Part shown: piece by piece, positions 44,788-53,431 of the stretch
Layout: every line of letters starts with the position of its first letter
Numbering within the stretch: the stretch's first letter is position 1
Assembly: GCF_020859565.1 (NCBI RefSeq)
Contig: NZ_JAJHUO010000015.1
Location: 62,001-126,000, forward strand
Direction of reading: 5' to 3'
From: Saccharothrix luteola
Lineage (GTDB): Bacteria > Actinomycetota > Actinomycetes > Mycobacteriales > Pseudonocardiaceae
Length of the DNA stretch: 64,000 nt
Notes under the pieces: generated by a model
The model's database searches: none
Told to the model about the DNA's origin: nothing
What the model saw: the letters and a program-made list of their open reading frames with translations, nothing else
Position numbers and translations under genes: made by a program

Positions 44788-45150
44788 TCAGCCCGCTCGC
44801 CGTTCGGCGGCGATGATCACGTCCAGGTTGCCGCGGGTCGCTTCGAGTTCACCGATGGCCTCGCCGATCCGGTCCCGCTGCTTGACCAGCTCGTCGACCA
44901 GCTCGGGGCAGTCGGGCACCAACCGGCCGTCGTCGTCGTCAACCACGCACGGCAGCACTTGCACGATCTGCGCGATGCTCAACCCGGCCGCGAGCAGGAC
45001 CCTGATCCGGCGCACCGCCGCCACGTCCGCGTCGCGGTACGCGCGATAGCCGCTCGGCCGCCGCTCCGGGCGCAGCAGGCCGTGTTCCTCGTAGTACCGC
45101 AACGAGCGCTCGCTGACGCCGGTCCGTCGCGACAACTCCCCGATCCGCAC
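44788..45150 (-). CDS. MerR-family transcriptional regulator
   Basis: A 120-residue MerR regulator: winged helix VRIGELSRRTGVSERSLRYY (1-20), HGLLRPERRPSGYRAY, then the dimerisation coiled coil. The GTG at 45150 (VRIGELSRR) follows GGGAG at 6 bp and starts exactly where the DNA-binding domain begins; an ATG at 45204 would run across the promoter. It is divergent from the reductase gene, and the MerR-type dyad between them implies that it controls both. No conserved cysteine pair for metal binding is seen, so the inducer is likely an organic compound. Confidence 0.9.
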   Translation of the reverse strand: MRIGELSRRTGVSERSLRYYEEHGLLRPERRPSGYRAYRDADVAAVRRIRVLLAAGLSIAQIVQVLPCVVDDDDGRLVPDCPELVDELVKQRDRIGEAIGELEATRGNLDVIIAAERRAG

Positions 45151-45162
45151 CCCGGCTCCCGA

Positions 45163-45194
45163 CTTGACTCTGACGCCGATGTCAAGGTTTAGCT
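45163..45194 (+). promoter_or_regulatory. MerR-type operator/promoter with 19-bp spacer
   Basis: CTTGAC (45163-45168) and GTCAAG (45181-45186) form the dyad of a classic MerR-family site. A -35 box TTGACT (45164-45169) and a -10 box TTAGCT (45189-45194) are separated by 19 bp, the overlong spacer that MerR regulators correct by twisting DNA. The ATG of the reductase is 9 bp after the -10 box, so its mRNA is probably leaderless. Confidence 0.8.
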
Positions 45195-45202
45195 TAGCCG
45201 CC

Positions 45203-46033
45203 ATGACACCCGTGACCGTCCTCGGACTCGGACCGATGGGCCGGGCGCTGGCGACCGCGTTCGCCGCCGCCGGCCATCCCACCACCGTGTGGAACCGCAC
45301 GCCGGGCAAGGGGAACGACCTCGACGCCACCACGGCGGCCACCGCCGCCGAAGCGATCACCGCCAGCCCTCTCGTCGTCGTGTGCGTGCTGAACTACCAG
45401 GCCGTGCGAGCGGTGCTCGAACCCGACGCGCTGAAGGGCCGCACCCTGGTCAACCTCACCGGCGGCTCGCCGGCGCAGGCCCGCGAGATGGCCGCGTGGG
45501 CGGCGGAGCACGGCGTCGACTACCTCGACGGCGTGCTGCTGAACGGCGTCGTCGGCGGACCTGAGGCAGCACTGCTCTACAGCGGGCCGGAGGACGTCTA
45601 CCGGGCGCACCGGGCCACGTTGTCCGCGCTCGGCGAGCACGGGACGCACGTCGGCGCGGACCCCGGACGGGCGGCCGGGTTCAACGTGTCGCTGCTGGAC
45701 CTGTTCTGGACGTCGATGTTCGGTGTGGTGCACGCGTTCCGGCTGGCCGCCGCCGAGCACATCACCCCGGCCGAGCTCGCCGGGCACGCGAAGGTGATGG
45801 CAGGCCTGCTCCCCGGGCTCGTCGACGTGGTCGCCGAGCACGTCGCCGCGGACCACTTCCCCGGCGACGCCTCCACCCTCGTCTCGGCGGCGGCGATCCT
45901 GGACGACGTGATCGACACCGTCCGGGCGAACGGCCTGGACGACGGCGTCCTCAGCGCCGGGCGTGCCGCCGTGCGACGGGCGATCGACGCCGGGCACGGC
46001 TCGGCCGGCTTCTCCCGCCTCGCCGTGCCCTGA
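45203..46033 (+). CDS. NAD(P)-dependent reductase (6-phosphogluconate-dehydrogenase-like/imine-reductase type)
   Basis: A 276-residue oxidoreductase of the beta-hydroxyacid-dehydrogenase/imine-reductase superfamily. The cofactor motif VTVLGLGPMGRALA (residues 4-17) and VWNRTPGKG recognise NADP(H). The second, helical domain has GHVGADPGRAAGFNVSLLDLFW, where members carry the catalytic Lys or, in imine reductases, an Asp/Tyr; the classical Lys is not apparent, which favours an imine-reductase-like role. It is under control of the divergent MerR regulator, so it probably handles the inducer compound. Confidence 0.85.
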   Translation: MTPVTVLGLGPMGRALATAFAAAGHPTTVWNRTPGKGNDLDATTAATAAEAITASPLVVVCVLNYQAVRAVLEPDALKGRTLVNLTGGSPAQAREMAAWAAEHGVDYLDGVLLNGVVGGPEAALLYSGPEDVYRAHRATLSALGEHGTHVGADPGRAAGFNVSLLDLFWTSMFGVVHAFRLAAAEHITPAELAGHAKVMAGLLPGLVDVVAEHVAADHFPGDASTLVSAAAILDDVIDTVRANGLDDGVLSAGRAAVRRAIDAGHGSAGFSRLAVP

Positions 46034-46134
46034 TCCACTGCGGGGTCGATCGGGTGTAGCCCTCGGCACGCCGCGTCGACCGGGAAGCAGCCCCCTCGGA
46101 ACCCACGTCCGACGGGCGGGGCAGGATCAGTGCC

Positions 46135-46734
46135 ATGAGCCTCGATCCACGGCGAGCAGCGGTGCTGGCGCTGCACTGGCAGGTCAACGTCATCAAGCCG
46201 GAGGGGTTCTTCGGGCCGATGCTGGCCGAGCCCGTGGCCCGCAGCGGCGTCGTCGAACGGGCGGCGCGCTTCCACGGAGCGGCCGGTGTCCCGGTGTTCT
46301 TCACCAGGTTCACCATTCCCGAGGGCGAGGGCGGGCTGGTGCGCAACACCGGCTTCATGCGGGCCGTCGGTGACGCGCAGGAGGCGTTCCGGCCGGACGC
46401 GCCCGGTGTGCGGTTGATCGCGGAGGTGGCGGGCGGCACGCCGACCGTGGTCGACAACCAGAAGCTCTCCGGCCTCGCCGGCAACGACCTGGCCGCCCGG
46501 TTGTCCGAGCGGGGCGTCGACACGCTGTTCCTGACCGGTGTGGCCACCAACCTGACCGTCGAGCAGACCGCGCGCCACGGCACCGACCTCGGCTTCACCG
46601 TGCACGTGGTCAGCGACTGCGTGACCGCGGCCGACGACGCCGCCCACGCCGCGTCCCTGGCGAACCTGGAACTCACCACGGCGGGCTGCCTGACCGCGAG
46701 CGAGGCCTTGGAACTCCTGCACGCGCGGTCTTGA
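46135..46734 (+). CDS. isochorismatase-fold protein lacking catalytic Asp and Cys
   Basis: A 199-residue cysteine-hydrolase/isochorismatase fold. In active members the first strand ends in an Asp and the second half carries a catalytic Cys in GVATNxC. Here the corresponding positions are His14 (VLALHWQ) and Thr141 (GVATNLTVEQ), while the Lys of the triad may remain as Lys110. The fold is otherwise complete (GGLVRNTGFM, HVVSDCVTAADDA). It is therefore probably not a cysteine hydrolase but a ligand-binding or differently acting relative. It is co-directional with the upstream reductase (101-bp gap) and converges with the osmoprotectant SBP gene 8 bp away. Confidence 0.82.
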   Translation: MSLDPRRAAVLALHWQVNVIKPEGFFGPMLAEPVARSGVVERAARFHGAAGVPVFFTRFTIPEGEGGLVRNTGFMRAVGDAQEAFRPDAPGVRLIAEVAGGTPTVVDNQKLSGLAGNDLAARLSERGVDTLFLTGVATNLTVEQTARHGTDLGFTVHVVSDCVTAADDAAHAASLANLELTTAGCLTASEALELLHARS

Positions 46735-46741
46735 GACGACG

Positions 46742-47716
46742 TCAGGACGCGGGCAGCGAGACGAACCCCTCGCGCACCAGCCAGTCGCGGGCGACGGCGG
46801 CCGGGTCCCGGCCGTCGACGTCCACCTCCGCGTTGAGCCCGCGCACCGTGTCGTTGTCCAGCTTCGCCACGACGGGCGCCAGCACCTCGCCCACCTGCGG
46901 GTGCGCGGCGTGGAAGTCCTGACGCAGCACGACCGCGGCGTTGTACCGGGGGACGAACTTCCGGTCGTCCTCCAGCACGACCAGGTTCAACGCGACGATG
47001 CGGCCGTCGGTGGTGAACACCTCGCCGAAGTTGCACAGCCCCGTGGACGTCGCGGTGTAGATCGTGCCGGTGCCGAAGGTCTTGACCTCCGCCGAGGCGG
47101 CGTCGAAGCCGTAAGCCTTGGCTACGCCCGGGAACCCGTCGTTGCGGCTGACGAACTCGGTCTCCAGGCAGAACACGGCCTTCTCCGGCGAGCGGCCGAT
47201 CAGCGCGGCCATGTCCGACGTGGTCCGCAGGCCGTTGGCGCGCGCGAACTCCTCGGTGACGGCGAAGGCGTAGGTGTTGTCGATCGCCGAGTAGTCCAGC
47301 CAGACCAGGCCGTTGCGGGCCAGGTCGGCGTCGCGGACCGCCTCGTACTGCGCCTGTTCGTCCGGGATCGGGTCGGTGTGGCCCAGGTAGCTGATCCACC
47401 CGGTGCCGGTGTAGTCCCAGGACAGGTCGACGTCACCGGTGATCAACGCCTGGCGTGAGCTGTTGGAGCCCTGGATGTTGGTCATGTCCCGCACCTCGGC
47501 GCCCGCCGCGACGAGGGCGACCTCGGCGATGTAGCCGAGGAGCTGGTTCTCGGTGAAGTCCTTGGAACCGACCGCGACCTCCACCCCGGCCAGTTCGGGC
47601 ACCGGCCGGATCGAGCCCGGTCCCACGTCGAACGGCAGCGCGAACGACGACTCCAGCCCGCAGCCGGACGTCAGCAGCGCCACCGCCACGACCGCCAGTC
47701 GCGTGATCCGCCTCAT
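46742..47716 (-). CDS. glycine-betaine/osmoprotectant ABC transporter, substrate-binding lipoprotein
   Basis: A 324-residue lipoprotein of the OpuAC/OpuCC type. Lipobox LLTSGC places the lipidated Cys at about residue 19; the mature part (VAVGSKDFTENQLLGYIAEVAL, then SNSSRQALITGDVDLSWDYTGTGW) matches betaine/choline/carnitine binders. It captures quaternary ammonium osmoprotectants at the cell surface. It is the last gene of a four-gene operon and its ATG overlaps the preceding permease stop (ATGA). Confidence 0.92.
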   Translation of the reverse strand: MRRITRLAVVAVALLTSGCGLESSFALPFDVGPGSIRPVPELAGVEVAVGSKDFTENQLLGYIAEVALVAAGAEVRDMTNIQGSNSSRQALITGDVDLSWDYTGTGWISYLGHTDPIPDEQAQYEAVRDADLARNGLVWLDYSAIDNTYAFAVTEEFARANGLRTTSDMAALIGRSPEKAVFCLETEFVSRNDGFPGVAKAYGFDAASAEVKTFGTGTIYTATSTGLCNFGEVFTTDGRIVALNLVVLEDDRKFVPRYNAAVVLRQDFHAAHPQVGEVLAPVVAKLDNDTVRGLNAEVDVDGRDPAAVARDWLVREGFVSLPAS

Positions 47717-48489
47717 CGCAGCCCTTTCGGTCCCAGGTAGGTCTCGGCGAGCGCGCCCAGCCAGTCCACGAGCAGCGCGAGACCGACCGCCAGCACCGCG
47801 CCGGTGATCAGCACGGGCACCCTGGCCAGCTTGTAGCCGGTGTCGATGAGCAGCCCGAGGCCGCCGCCGTTGACGAACACCGCCAGGGTGGCCACGCCGA
47901 CCGCGTGCACCAGCGCCGTGCGCAGCCCGGCCAGGATCAGCGGCACGGCCAGCGGCAGTTCGATCCGCCGCAGCACGGTCGCGGCGGACATGCCGGTGCC
48001 GCGACCGGCGTCGACCAGCGCCGGGTCGACGCCCTGGAGCCCCACCACGGTGTTCCGCAGCACGGGCAGCAGCGTGTAGAAGGCGATCGGCAGCACCGCC
48101 GCCCACAGCCCTTCCAGGCCGGAGACCAGGAAGAAGAGCACCAGGATGCCGATCGCCGGTGAGGCCTGCCCGATCGTGGCGATGCCGAGGAACAGCGGCG
48201 CGGACCGGCGTGCCCACCGGCGGGTGAGCACGATGCCGAGCGGCACCGCCACGACCAGGACGAGCCCGGTCACCACCAGGCTGATCACCAGGTGGTCCCA
48301 GGTCGCGGACGCCAGCGCGGCGGCGTTGAGGCTCTGCCGCTCGATCGAGTCCAGGTCGCGGGTGAACGCCCAGAGCAGCACGCCGCCGACCAGCGCCACC
48401 ACGACGACCGGCTGGAGGAGCAGTCGGAGCCGTTCGGCCCGCTGCGGCGAAGTGGTGGCGGCGGTCCGGACCTCGGTCGCGGCCGTCAC
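47713..48489 (-). CDS. osmoprotectant ABC transporter permease (OpuCD/ProW-like)
   Basis: A 258-residue permease with about six membrane helices. The conserved ABC permease EAA-type loop is seen as GVDPALVDAGRGTGMSAATV, followed by VLRRIELPLAVPLILAGLRT. A short Thr/Ala-rich cytoplasmic N-terminus precedes helix 1. The GTG at 48489 overlaps the ATPase stop by GTGA. With the smaller permease upstream it forms the transmembrane core of a betaine-type importer. Confidence 0.9.
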   Translation of the reverse strand: MTAATEVRTAATTSPQRAERLRLLLQPVVVVALVGGVLLWAFTRDLDSIERQSLNAAALASATWDHLVISLVVTGLVLVVAVPLGIVLTRRWARRSAPLFLGIATIGQASPAIGILVLFFLVSGLEGLWAAVLPIAFYTLLPVLRNTVVGLQGVDPALVDAGRGTGMSAATVLRRIELPLAVPLILAGLRTALVHAVGVATLAVFVNGGGLGLLIDTGYKLARVPVLITGAVLAVGLALLVDWLGALAETYLGPKGLR

Positions 48490-49592
48490 GCGTCCGCCTC
48501 CGCGTGCTCGTCGCGCAGCTTCTGCACCGTGCCGATCACCGCGTCCATCTCGACCAGCCCGACGTACTCGCCGCGCGAGCCGGTGACGACCGCCGCGCCG
48601 CCCTCGGTGAGGATGGCCTCCAGGGCGTCTTGGAGCGTCGACTGGAGCGTCACCGAGTCGCCGACGGGCCGCGGTTCCCCCGGGCCCCGCACCCAGCTCA
48701 CCGGCCGGTTGCGGGCGTCCAGCAGCAACGCGTGGCGGTGCTCGGACGCGGCGAGCCTGCGGACGACGTCGGCGGGGCGGTCGGTCACCGACGCCGTCAC
48801 CGCCTGGCTCAGCTCGACCTCGCGCACCCGGCGCAGCCTGAGCTGCTTGAGCGACGCGCCGGCGCCGACGAAACCGGCGACCGTGTCGTCGGCGGGGTTG
48901 GCCAGGATCGCCTCGGGCGTGTCGTACTGGAGCAGGCGCGACCGGGGGCCGAGCACGGCGATCCGGTCGCCGATCTTGACCGCCTCGTCGAAGTCGTGCG
49001 TGACGAACACGATCGTCTTGCGCAGCTCGGACTGCAGCCGCATCAGCTCGTCCTGGAGGTTGCCGCGCGTGATCGGGTCGACCGCGCCGAACGGCTCGTC
49101 CATCAGCAGCACGGGCGGGTCGGCGGCGAGCGCGCGGGCGACGCCGACGCGCTGCTGCTGGCCGCCGGAGAGCTGCCGCGGGTAGCGGTCGTGGAACTCG
49201 GCCGGGTCGAGCCCGACCAGGTCCAGCATCTCGTCCACCCGGTCGGACACCCTCCGGCGGCCCCAGCCGAGCAGGCCGGGGACCGTGCCGACGTTCTGGC
49301 CGACGGTCAGGTGCGGGAACAGCCCCGCCTGCTGGATCGCGTACCCGATGCCGCGGCGCAGCTCGTCGGGGTTCAACGACAGGGTGTCCTCGCCGTCGAT
49401 GGTGATCCGGCCCGACGTGGGCTCGATCAACCGGTTGATCATCCGCATCGTGGTGGTCTTGCCGCACCCGGACGGGCCGAGGAGCACCACGGTCTCCCCC
49501 GCCGGGATGGTCATGCTGACCGACTCCACCGCGGGCGCCTCGACGCCGGGGTAGCGCTTGGTCACGTCGACGAGCCGGATCTCACTGGCCAC
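48486..49592 (-). CDS. osmoprotectant ABC transporter ATP-binding protein with CBS pair (OpuCA-like)
   Basis: A 368-residue ATPase: Walker A GPSGCGKTT, signature LSGGQQQRVG, Walker B LLMDEPFGAVD, and a C-terminal CBS-domain pair (about 260-360) of the kind that senses ionic strength in OpuA/OpuC transporters. It powers uptake of glycine betaine or related osmoprotectants. The GTG at 49592 overlaps the upstream permease gene by 11 bp, consistent with strong coupling in this operon. Confidence 0.93.
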   Translation of the reverse strand: MASEIRLVDVTKRYPGVEAPAVESVSMTIPAGETVVLLGPSGCGKTTTMRMINRLIEPTSGRITIDGEDTLSLNPDELRRGIGYAIQQAGLFPHLTVGQNVGTVPGLLGWGRRRVSDRVDEMLDLVGLDPAEFHDRYPRQLSGGQQQRVGVARALAADPPVLLMDEPFGAVDPITRGNLQDELMRLQSELRKTIVFVTHDFDEAVKIGDRIAVLGPRSRLLQYDTPEAILANPADDTVAGFVGAGASLKQLRLRRVREVELSQAVTASVTDRPADVVRRLAASEHRHALLLDARNRPVSWVRGPGEPRPVGDSVTLQSTLQDALEAILTEGGAAVVTGSRGEYVGLVEMDAVIGTVQKLRDEHAEADA

Positions 49593-50232
49593 GGATCCCC
49601 CTGGACACGGTGTAGCGGCCGATCAGCGCGAAGATCCCGTCCAGGACCAGCGCGAGGACGACGATGCCGAGCGTGCCCGCCACCGCCTGGTTGGTCGCGT
49701 TCGCGCTGCCCGCCCTGGTCAGGCCGGCGAAGATCTCCACGCCGAGGCCGGGCCCGCGGACGTAGGCGGCGATCGCGGCGATGCCCATCAGCATCTGGGT
49801 GGCGATCCGCGTCCCGGTCAGGATCGCGGGCCAGGCCAGCCTCAGCTCGACCCTGGTCAGCACGCCCACCCTGCTCATCCCGACGCCGCGTGCCGCGTCG
49901 CGCACGGCCGGGTCGACACCGCCGAGTCCCACGATCGTGTTGCGCACGACCGGCAGCAGCCCGTACAGCACGAGCGCGACCACGGTCGGCGGCACGCCGA
50001 GCCCGAGCACCGGGATCAGCAGGCCGAGCAGGGCGAACGACGGAATGGTGAGGATCGCGCTGGTCAACGCCGTTGCGGCGGTCGAACCGAGCGGGCTGCG
50101 GTACACCGCGACACCGATGCCGACACCGATCACGGCGGCCAGCAGCGCGCACTGCACCACGGCGCTGACGTGCAGCAGGGCCTCGACCAGCAGTCGGTTC
50201 CACCGGTCGAGGACGAACTCCCAGAAGTTCAC
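49582..50232 (-). CDS. osmoprotectant ABC transporter permease (OpuCB-like)
   Basis: A 216-residue permease, first gene of the osmoprotectant operon (permease-ATPase-permease-SBP). The loop GGVDPAVRDAARGVGMSRVGVL is the permease/ATPase interaction motif, matching that of the second permease. About five to six helices. The operon contains everything for an OpuC-type importer, so it should respond to osmotic stress; no operator was recognised upstream. Confidence 0.9.
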   Translation of the reverse strand: MNFWEFVLDRWNRLLVEALLHVSAVVQCALLAAVIGVGIGVAVYRSPLGSTAATALTSAILTIPSFALLGLLIPVLGLGVPPTVVALVLYGLLPVVRNTIVGLGGVDPAVRDAARGVGMSRVGVLTRVELRLAWPAILTGTRIATQMLMGIAAIAAYVRGPGLGVEIFAGLTRAGSANATNQAVAGTLGIVVLALVLDGIFALIGRYTVSRGIRGQ

Positions 50233-50532
50233 GTCGTGGCCTCCGGTTCACCGGCCAGGACGGTCTCGGTCCACACAGGACGGATAAGGCATCCCCCTCG
50301 TCCGACGAGCGCTGTCCTCAGTGCACAGCGGCCCGTCATCGCGGCACGATCGGTCCGCACCGCGCGGCGACGTCAGGGTGGAGCCGGGTGCGCCGAGCGG
50401 TCCCGGCACCGTACCGCCATCCTGCCCCATTGGCGTTGCCGGCCGACCTGCCGATCACCTGACGATCCCGGGTGGCGGTGTCCGACCACGCGGTTCCCCG
50501 GGGAGGGCGGCCGGGGAACCGCGTGGTCGGCG
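50233..50532. other. 300-bp intergenic region between osmoprotectant and pectin operons
   Basis: The region carries the promoter of the osmoprotectant operon in its left half, without a clear consensus that I could fix, and the pectate-lyase terminator (50483-50531) at its right end. No convincing ORF is present. Confidence 0.4.
50483..50531 (-). terminator. 20-bp perfect stem-loop terminator of the pectin operon
   Basis: The arm at 50483-50502 (beginning CCGACCACGCGG) is fully complementary to 50512-50531 across a 9-nt loop, starting 1 bp beyond the pectate-lyase stop codon. A 20-bp GC-rich stem is a strong terminator even without a U tract. Confidence 0.8.
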
Positions 50533-51951
50533 TCAGCCGATGTTCGCCTGCGGACCGGCGTACGTGCGCAGGAGGGACGGCACGTTCGCGGCCGGGTCGA
50601 GGGTGTAGGAGTAGTAGGAGGACGGGGTGAAGGCCGAACCGCCGGACTCCTGCTGCCCGGTCGAGTTGACGACGACGCTGCCGGACTGGCGGAGCTGCGC
50701 GGCGTCGTCCTTGTAGTACGGGTCCTTGACGTTGTCGAAGTAGGAGTTCTCCAGGACCATCTTCGTCGCGCCGCGGGCGTAGTTGCCGTACGAGGCGATG
50801 TTCTGCAGGTAGTTGTTGTAGAGGTGGGCCAGGGCGACGTTGTCCGTGCTGGGGTTGCGCTGGTTGGTGTCCTTGATCCAGTTGTGGTGGATGGTCATGC
50901 GGGCCGTGACGTTGCTCGTCCAGCCGATGCCGAAGGACTTGTTGTTCTGCGCCAGCACGTTCCACGACACGGTCAGGTAGGACGTGTCCAGCCTGCTGTC
51001 GATCAGCCCGTCGTTCATCCTGGTGATGGTGTTGTGGTCGATCCAGACGTGGTGCGCGCCGTCCATCTGGATGCCGTCGTAGTCGAACTCCTTGTCGTCG
51101 GGGTCGTCGGAGGCCATCCGGGTGTCGCGGATGGTCAGGTTGCGGATGATCACGTTGTGCACGCCCGTGCCGAGGAAGAACCCGCCGTTGACGAGGTGGC
51201 CGCGGGTGCCGACGCCGACGATGGTCTTGTTCGACGCCACCTTCAGCTCCGCGCCGTACGGGGTGGCGGTGAGCGCGCCGTCGACGCGGATGACGTACGG
51301 CGTGGACGCCGTGGCGTAGCGGACCAGGTCGGCGTAGGTCGTCACGGTGACCGTCGGGCCCGCCGCGCCGCCGGTCGTGCCGCCGCCGGTGCCGGCGAAG
51401 CCGTCCGCCGTGTTCGACCAGGCGCGTCCGCTGATCGGCGTGAACAGCCACTGCTTGTTCGTGTTGGCGGTGCACGACTCCTGGATGATCGGCGCGCCCG
51501 ACGCCGTGGACGCGTCCTTGTTGGCCAGGCACAAGCCGCTGGCCACGTTGACGACCTGGTACGTGCCCGAGCCGGACGCCACCAACCGCCACTGCTGGTT
51601 GGACGAGCCCGCGCAGCTCCACTGCTGGAGCTGAACACCCTGGTCGGCGGTGCCGGAAGGGATGTCGAGGCACTTGCCGCTGTTCACGTTGACCAGCGCA
51701 TACGTACCGGATGCGGCGGAGTTCAGCGTGAACTGCTGCCACTTGTCACCCGAACAGCTCCACTGCTGGACCACACCGCCGTTGGCCGTCGAGCCGCCGA
51801 CGAGGTCCAGGCACTTGCCGCTCTTCGTGACGCTGACCTGGTAGGTGGTGCCCGCGACCGGCGTGGCCGCCTGAACGGGTGATGGGGCCACGACGATCGC
51901 GGCGAGGGTGGCGGCGACGGTCAGTGCCGACCGCCTGCGGTGCAAGCGCAT
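50533..51951 (-). CDS. secreted pectate lyase (PL1) with N-terminal ricin-type lectin domain
   Basis: A 472-residue extracellular pectinase. Signal peptide 1-28 (VQA/AT), then a beta-trefoil ricin-B/CBM13 module (about 30-165) with three repeats carrying QQWSC, LQQWSC and QESC-type motifs, and a PL1 (pectate lyase C/Amb-all) right-handed beta-helix (about 195-472) including VWIDHNTITRMNDGLIDSR and WNVLAQNNKSFGIGW. It should cleave polygalacturonate by calcium-dependent beta-elimination. It starts 28 bp after the pectinesterase stop, so the enzymes form an operon that de-esterifies and then cuts pectin. Confidence 0.93.
   Translation of the reverse strand: MRLHRRRSALTVAATLAAIVVAPSPVQAATPVAGTTYQVSVTKSGKCLDLVGGSTANGGVVQQWSCSGDKWQQFTLNSAASGTYALVNVNSGKCLDIPSGTADQGVQLQQWSCAGSSNQQWRLVASGSGTYQVVNVASGLCLANKDASTASGAPIIQESCTANTNKQWLFTPISGRAWSNTADGFAGTGGGTTGGAAGPTVTVTTYADLVRYATASTPYVIRVDGALTATPYGAELKVASNKTIVGVGTRGHLVNGGFFLGTGVHNVIIRNLTIRDTRMASDDPDDKEFDYDGIQMDGAHHVWIDHNTITRMNDGLIDSRLDTSYLTVSWNVLAQNNKSFGIGWTSNVTARMTIHHNWIKDTNQRNPSTDNVALAHLYNNYLQNIASYGNYARGATKMVLENSYFDNVKDPYYKDDAAQLRQSGSVVVNSTGQQESGGSAFTPSSYYSYTLDPAANVPSLLRTYAGPQANIG
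51437..51872 (-). repeat. 436-bp near-identical repeat (copy A), ricin-type module
   Basis: This stretch of the pectate-lyase gene is nearly identical, base for base and without length difference, to 52881-53316 in the pectinesterase gene. It encodes the ricin-type lectin module. The similarity stops abruptly at both ends of the module. Confidence 0.85.
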
Positions 51952-51979
51952 GGGTTACCTGCCTGCCTCTCGAAGGTGG

Positions 51980-53410
51980 TCAGCCGACCGGGTTCCAGCC
52001 GTCGCTGCCGGCGAGGTACTTCTGCGGGGTGTGGTTCGCGGCTTGGGCGTCGGTGAGCTGCGGGCGGTTCGTGCCCGTGCCCGCGCCAGGGCCGGTGTTG
52101 CGGTACTCGGAGAACCGCGCGTTCCGCCAGCTGTTGCCCGACATGTCGGTCCACGGCTGCGAGGTCTTCACCAGCGCGTTCAGCGTGGACTCGCGGTAGA
52201 CGACCTGGGCGTCCGGTCGCCACGGTCGGCCGAGGGTCGTGGTGCCGGCCGCCGCCGCGCCGGTGATCCGCGACTTGTGGAACAGGAAGCCGTACGCCTT
52301 GGTCGCGGGCGTGCTCGCGGCCGTGATCGGGCCGCCGGTCGAGCGCTTCTCGTAGATGTCGCTGTTGTCGAACACGATCGTGCCGCCGCCGAAGATGAAG
52401 TCCACGGTCCCCTCGACGTAGGAGTCCCGGACGTACGCGCGGGTGGCGTCGTTGACCAGGAACGTGTCCTGGTCGCCGAGCAGCCGCACGTTGCGCAGCA
52501 CGGCGCGGTCGGCGTTGAGGTGCAGCGCCACCGCCTGGTGCCCGCTGGAGGTGGAGTTCTCGTCGAAGTCGTTGGCGATCGTCAGGTTCGTCGCCGTGAA
52601 GTCCCGGCCGTGCACGAACATCGAGGCGCTGCCCGACGTCCCGTGCGTGCCCGCGGAGTTGTGGTAGACGATGGTGACGTTCGCCGGCGACGCGCCCAGG
52701 CCCTGCAACGTGATCAGCGGCTTGGACGACGGCACCGTGACCACCTCGCGGTAGGTGCCCGGCTTGATGGTGATCGTGACGCGGGCGGTGTTGTTCGCCG
52801 GCACCGCGTCGATCGCCGCCTGCACGGTCCGGTACCGGCCGGTGCCGTCGGACGCGACGGTCGGCTGGGCGGTGGCGACCGGCGTGAACAGCCACTGCTT
52901 GTTCGTGTTGGCGGTGCAGGACTCCTGGATGATCGGCGCGCCCGACGCCGTGGACGCGTCCTTGTTGGCCAGGCACAAGCCGCTGGCCACGTTGACGATC
53001 TGGTAGGTGCCGGAGCCCGACTGCACCAACCGCCATTGCTGGTTGGACGACCCGGCACAACTCCACTGCTGGAGCTGGACACCCGAGTTCGTGGTGCCGG
53101 AAGGGATGTCGAGGCACTTGCCGCTGTTCACGTTGACCAGCGCATACGTACCGGACCCGACCGAGTTCAAGGTGAACTGCTGCCACTTGTCACCCGAACA
53201 GCTCCACTGCTGGACCACACCGCCGTTGGCCGTCGAGCCGCCGACGAGGTCCAGGCACTTGCCGCTCTTCGTCACGCTGACCTGGTAGGTGGTGCCCGCG
53301 ACCGGCGTGGCCGCCTCCGCGAGTGCGGGAGCCGTGATCGCCGCGGCGATGGCGACGGCGGCGGCCGCGGTGGTCTTCGACAGGCCGGACAGCCATGGTG
53401 GTCGTTTCAC
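51980..53410 (-). CDS. secreted pectinesterase (CE8) with N-terminal ricin-type lectin domain
   Basis: A 476-residue extracellular pectin methylesterase. Signal peptide about 1-34, ricin-B/CBM13 module about 35-170 nearly identical to that of the lyase, then a CE8 beta-helix with the active-site motifs GDQDTFLV, VEGTVDFIFGGGTIVF and LGRPW. The GTG at 53410 follows AGGAGG closely. It removes methyl groups from pectin so that the neighbouring lyase can act. It is first in the operon; a LacI-type palindrome overlaps the presumed promoter. Confidence 0.93.
   Translation of the reverse strand: MKRPPWLSGLSKTTAAAAVAIAAAITAPALAEAATPVAGTTYQVSVTKSGKCLDLVGGSTANGGVVQQWSCSGDKWQQFTLNSVGSGTYALVNVNSGKCLDIPSGTTNSGVQLQQWSCAGSSNQQWRLVQSGSGTYQIVNVASGLCLANKDASTASGAPIIQESCTANTNKQWLFTPVATAQPTVASDGTGRYRTVQAAIDAVPANNTARVTITIKPGTYREVVTVPSSKPLITLQGLGASPANVTIVYHNSAGTHGTSGSASMFVHGRDFTATNLTIANDFDENSTSSGHQAVALHLNADRAVLRNVRLLGDQDTFLVNDATRAYVRDSYVEGTVDFIFGGGTIVFDNSDIYEKRSTGGPITAASTPATKAYGFLFHKSRITGAAAAGTTTLGRPWRPDAQVVYRESTLNALVKTSQPWTDMSGNSWRNARFSEYRNTGPGAGTGTNRPQLTDAQAANHTPQKYLAGSDGWNPVG
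52881..53316 (-). repeat. 436-bp near-identical repeat (copy B), ricin-type module
   Basis: Counterpart of 51437-51872. Differences are few scattered single-base changes and one cluster around the linker (53086-53100). This suggests recent module duplication or ongoing gene conversion between the two pectinase genes. Confidence 0.85.
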
Positions 53411-53431
53411 GATCCTCCTCGTCGAGGACGC

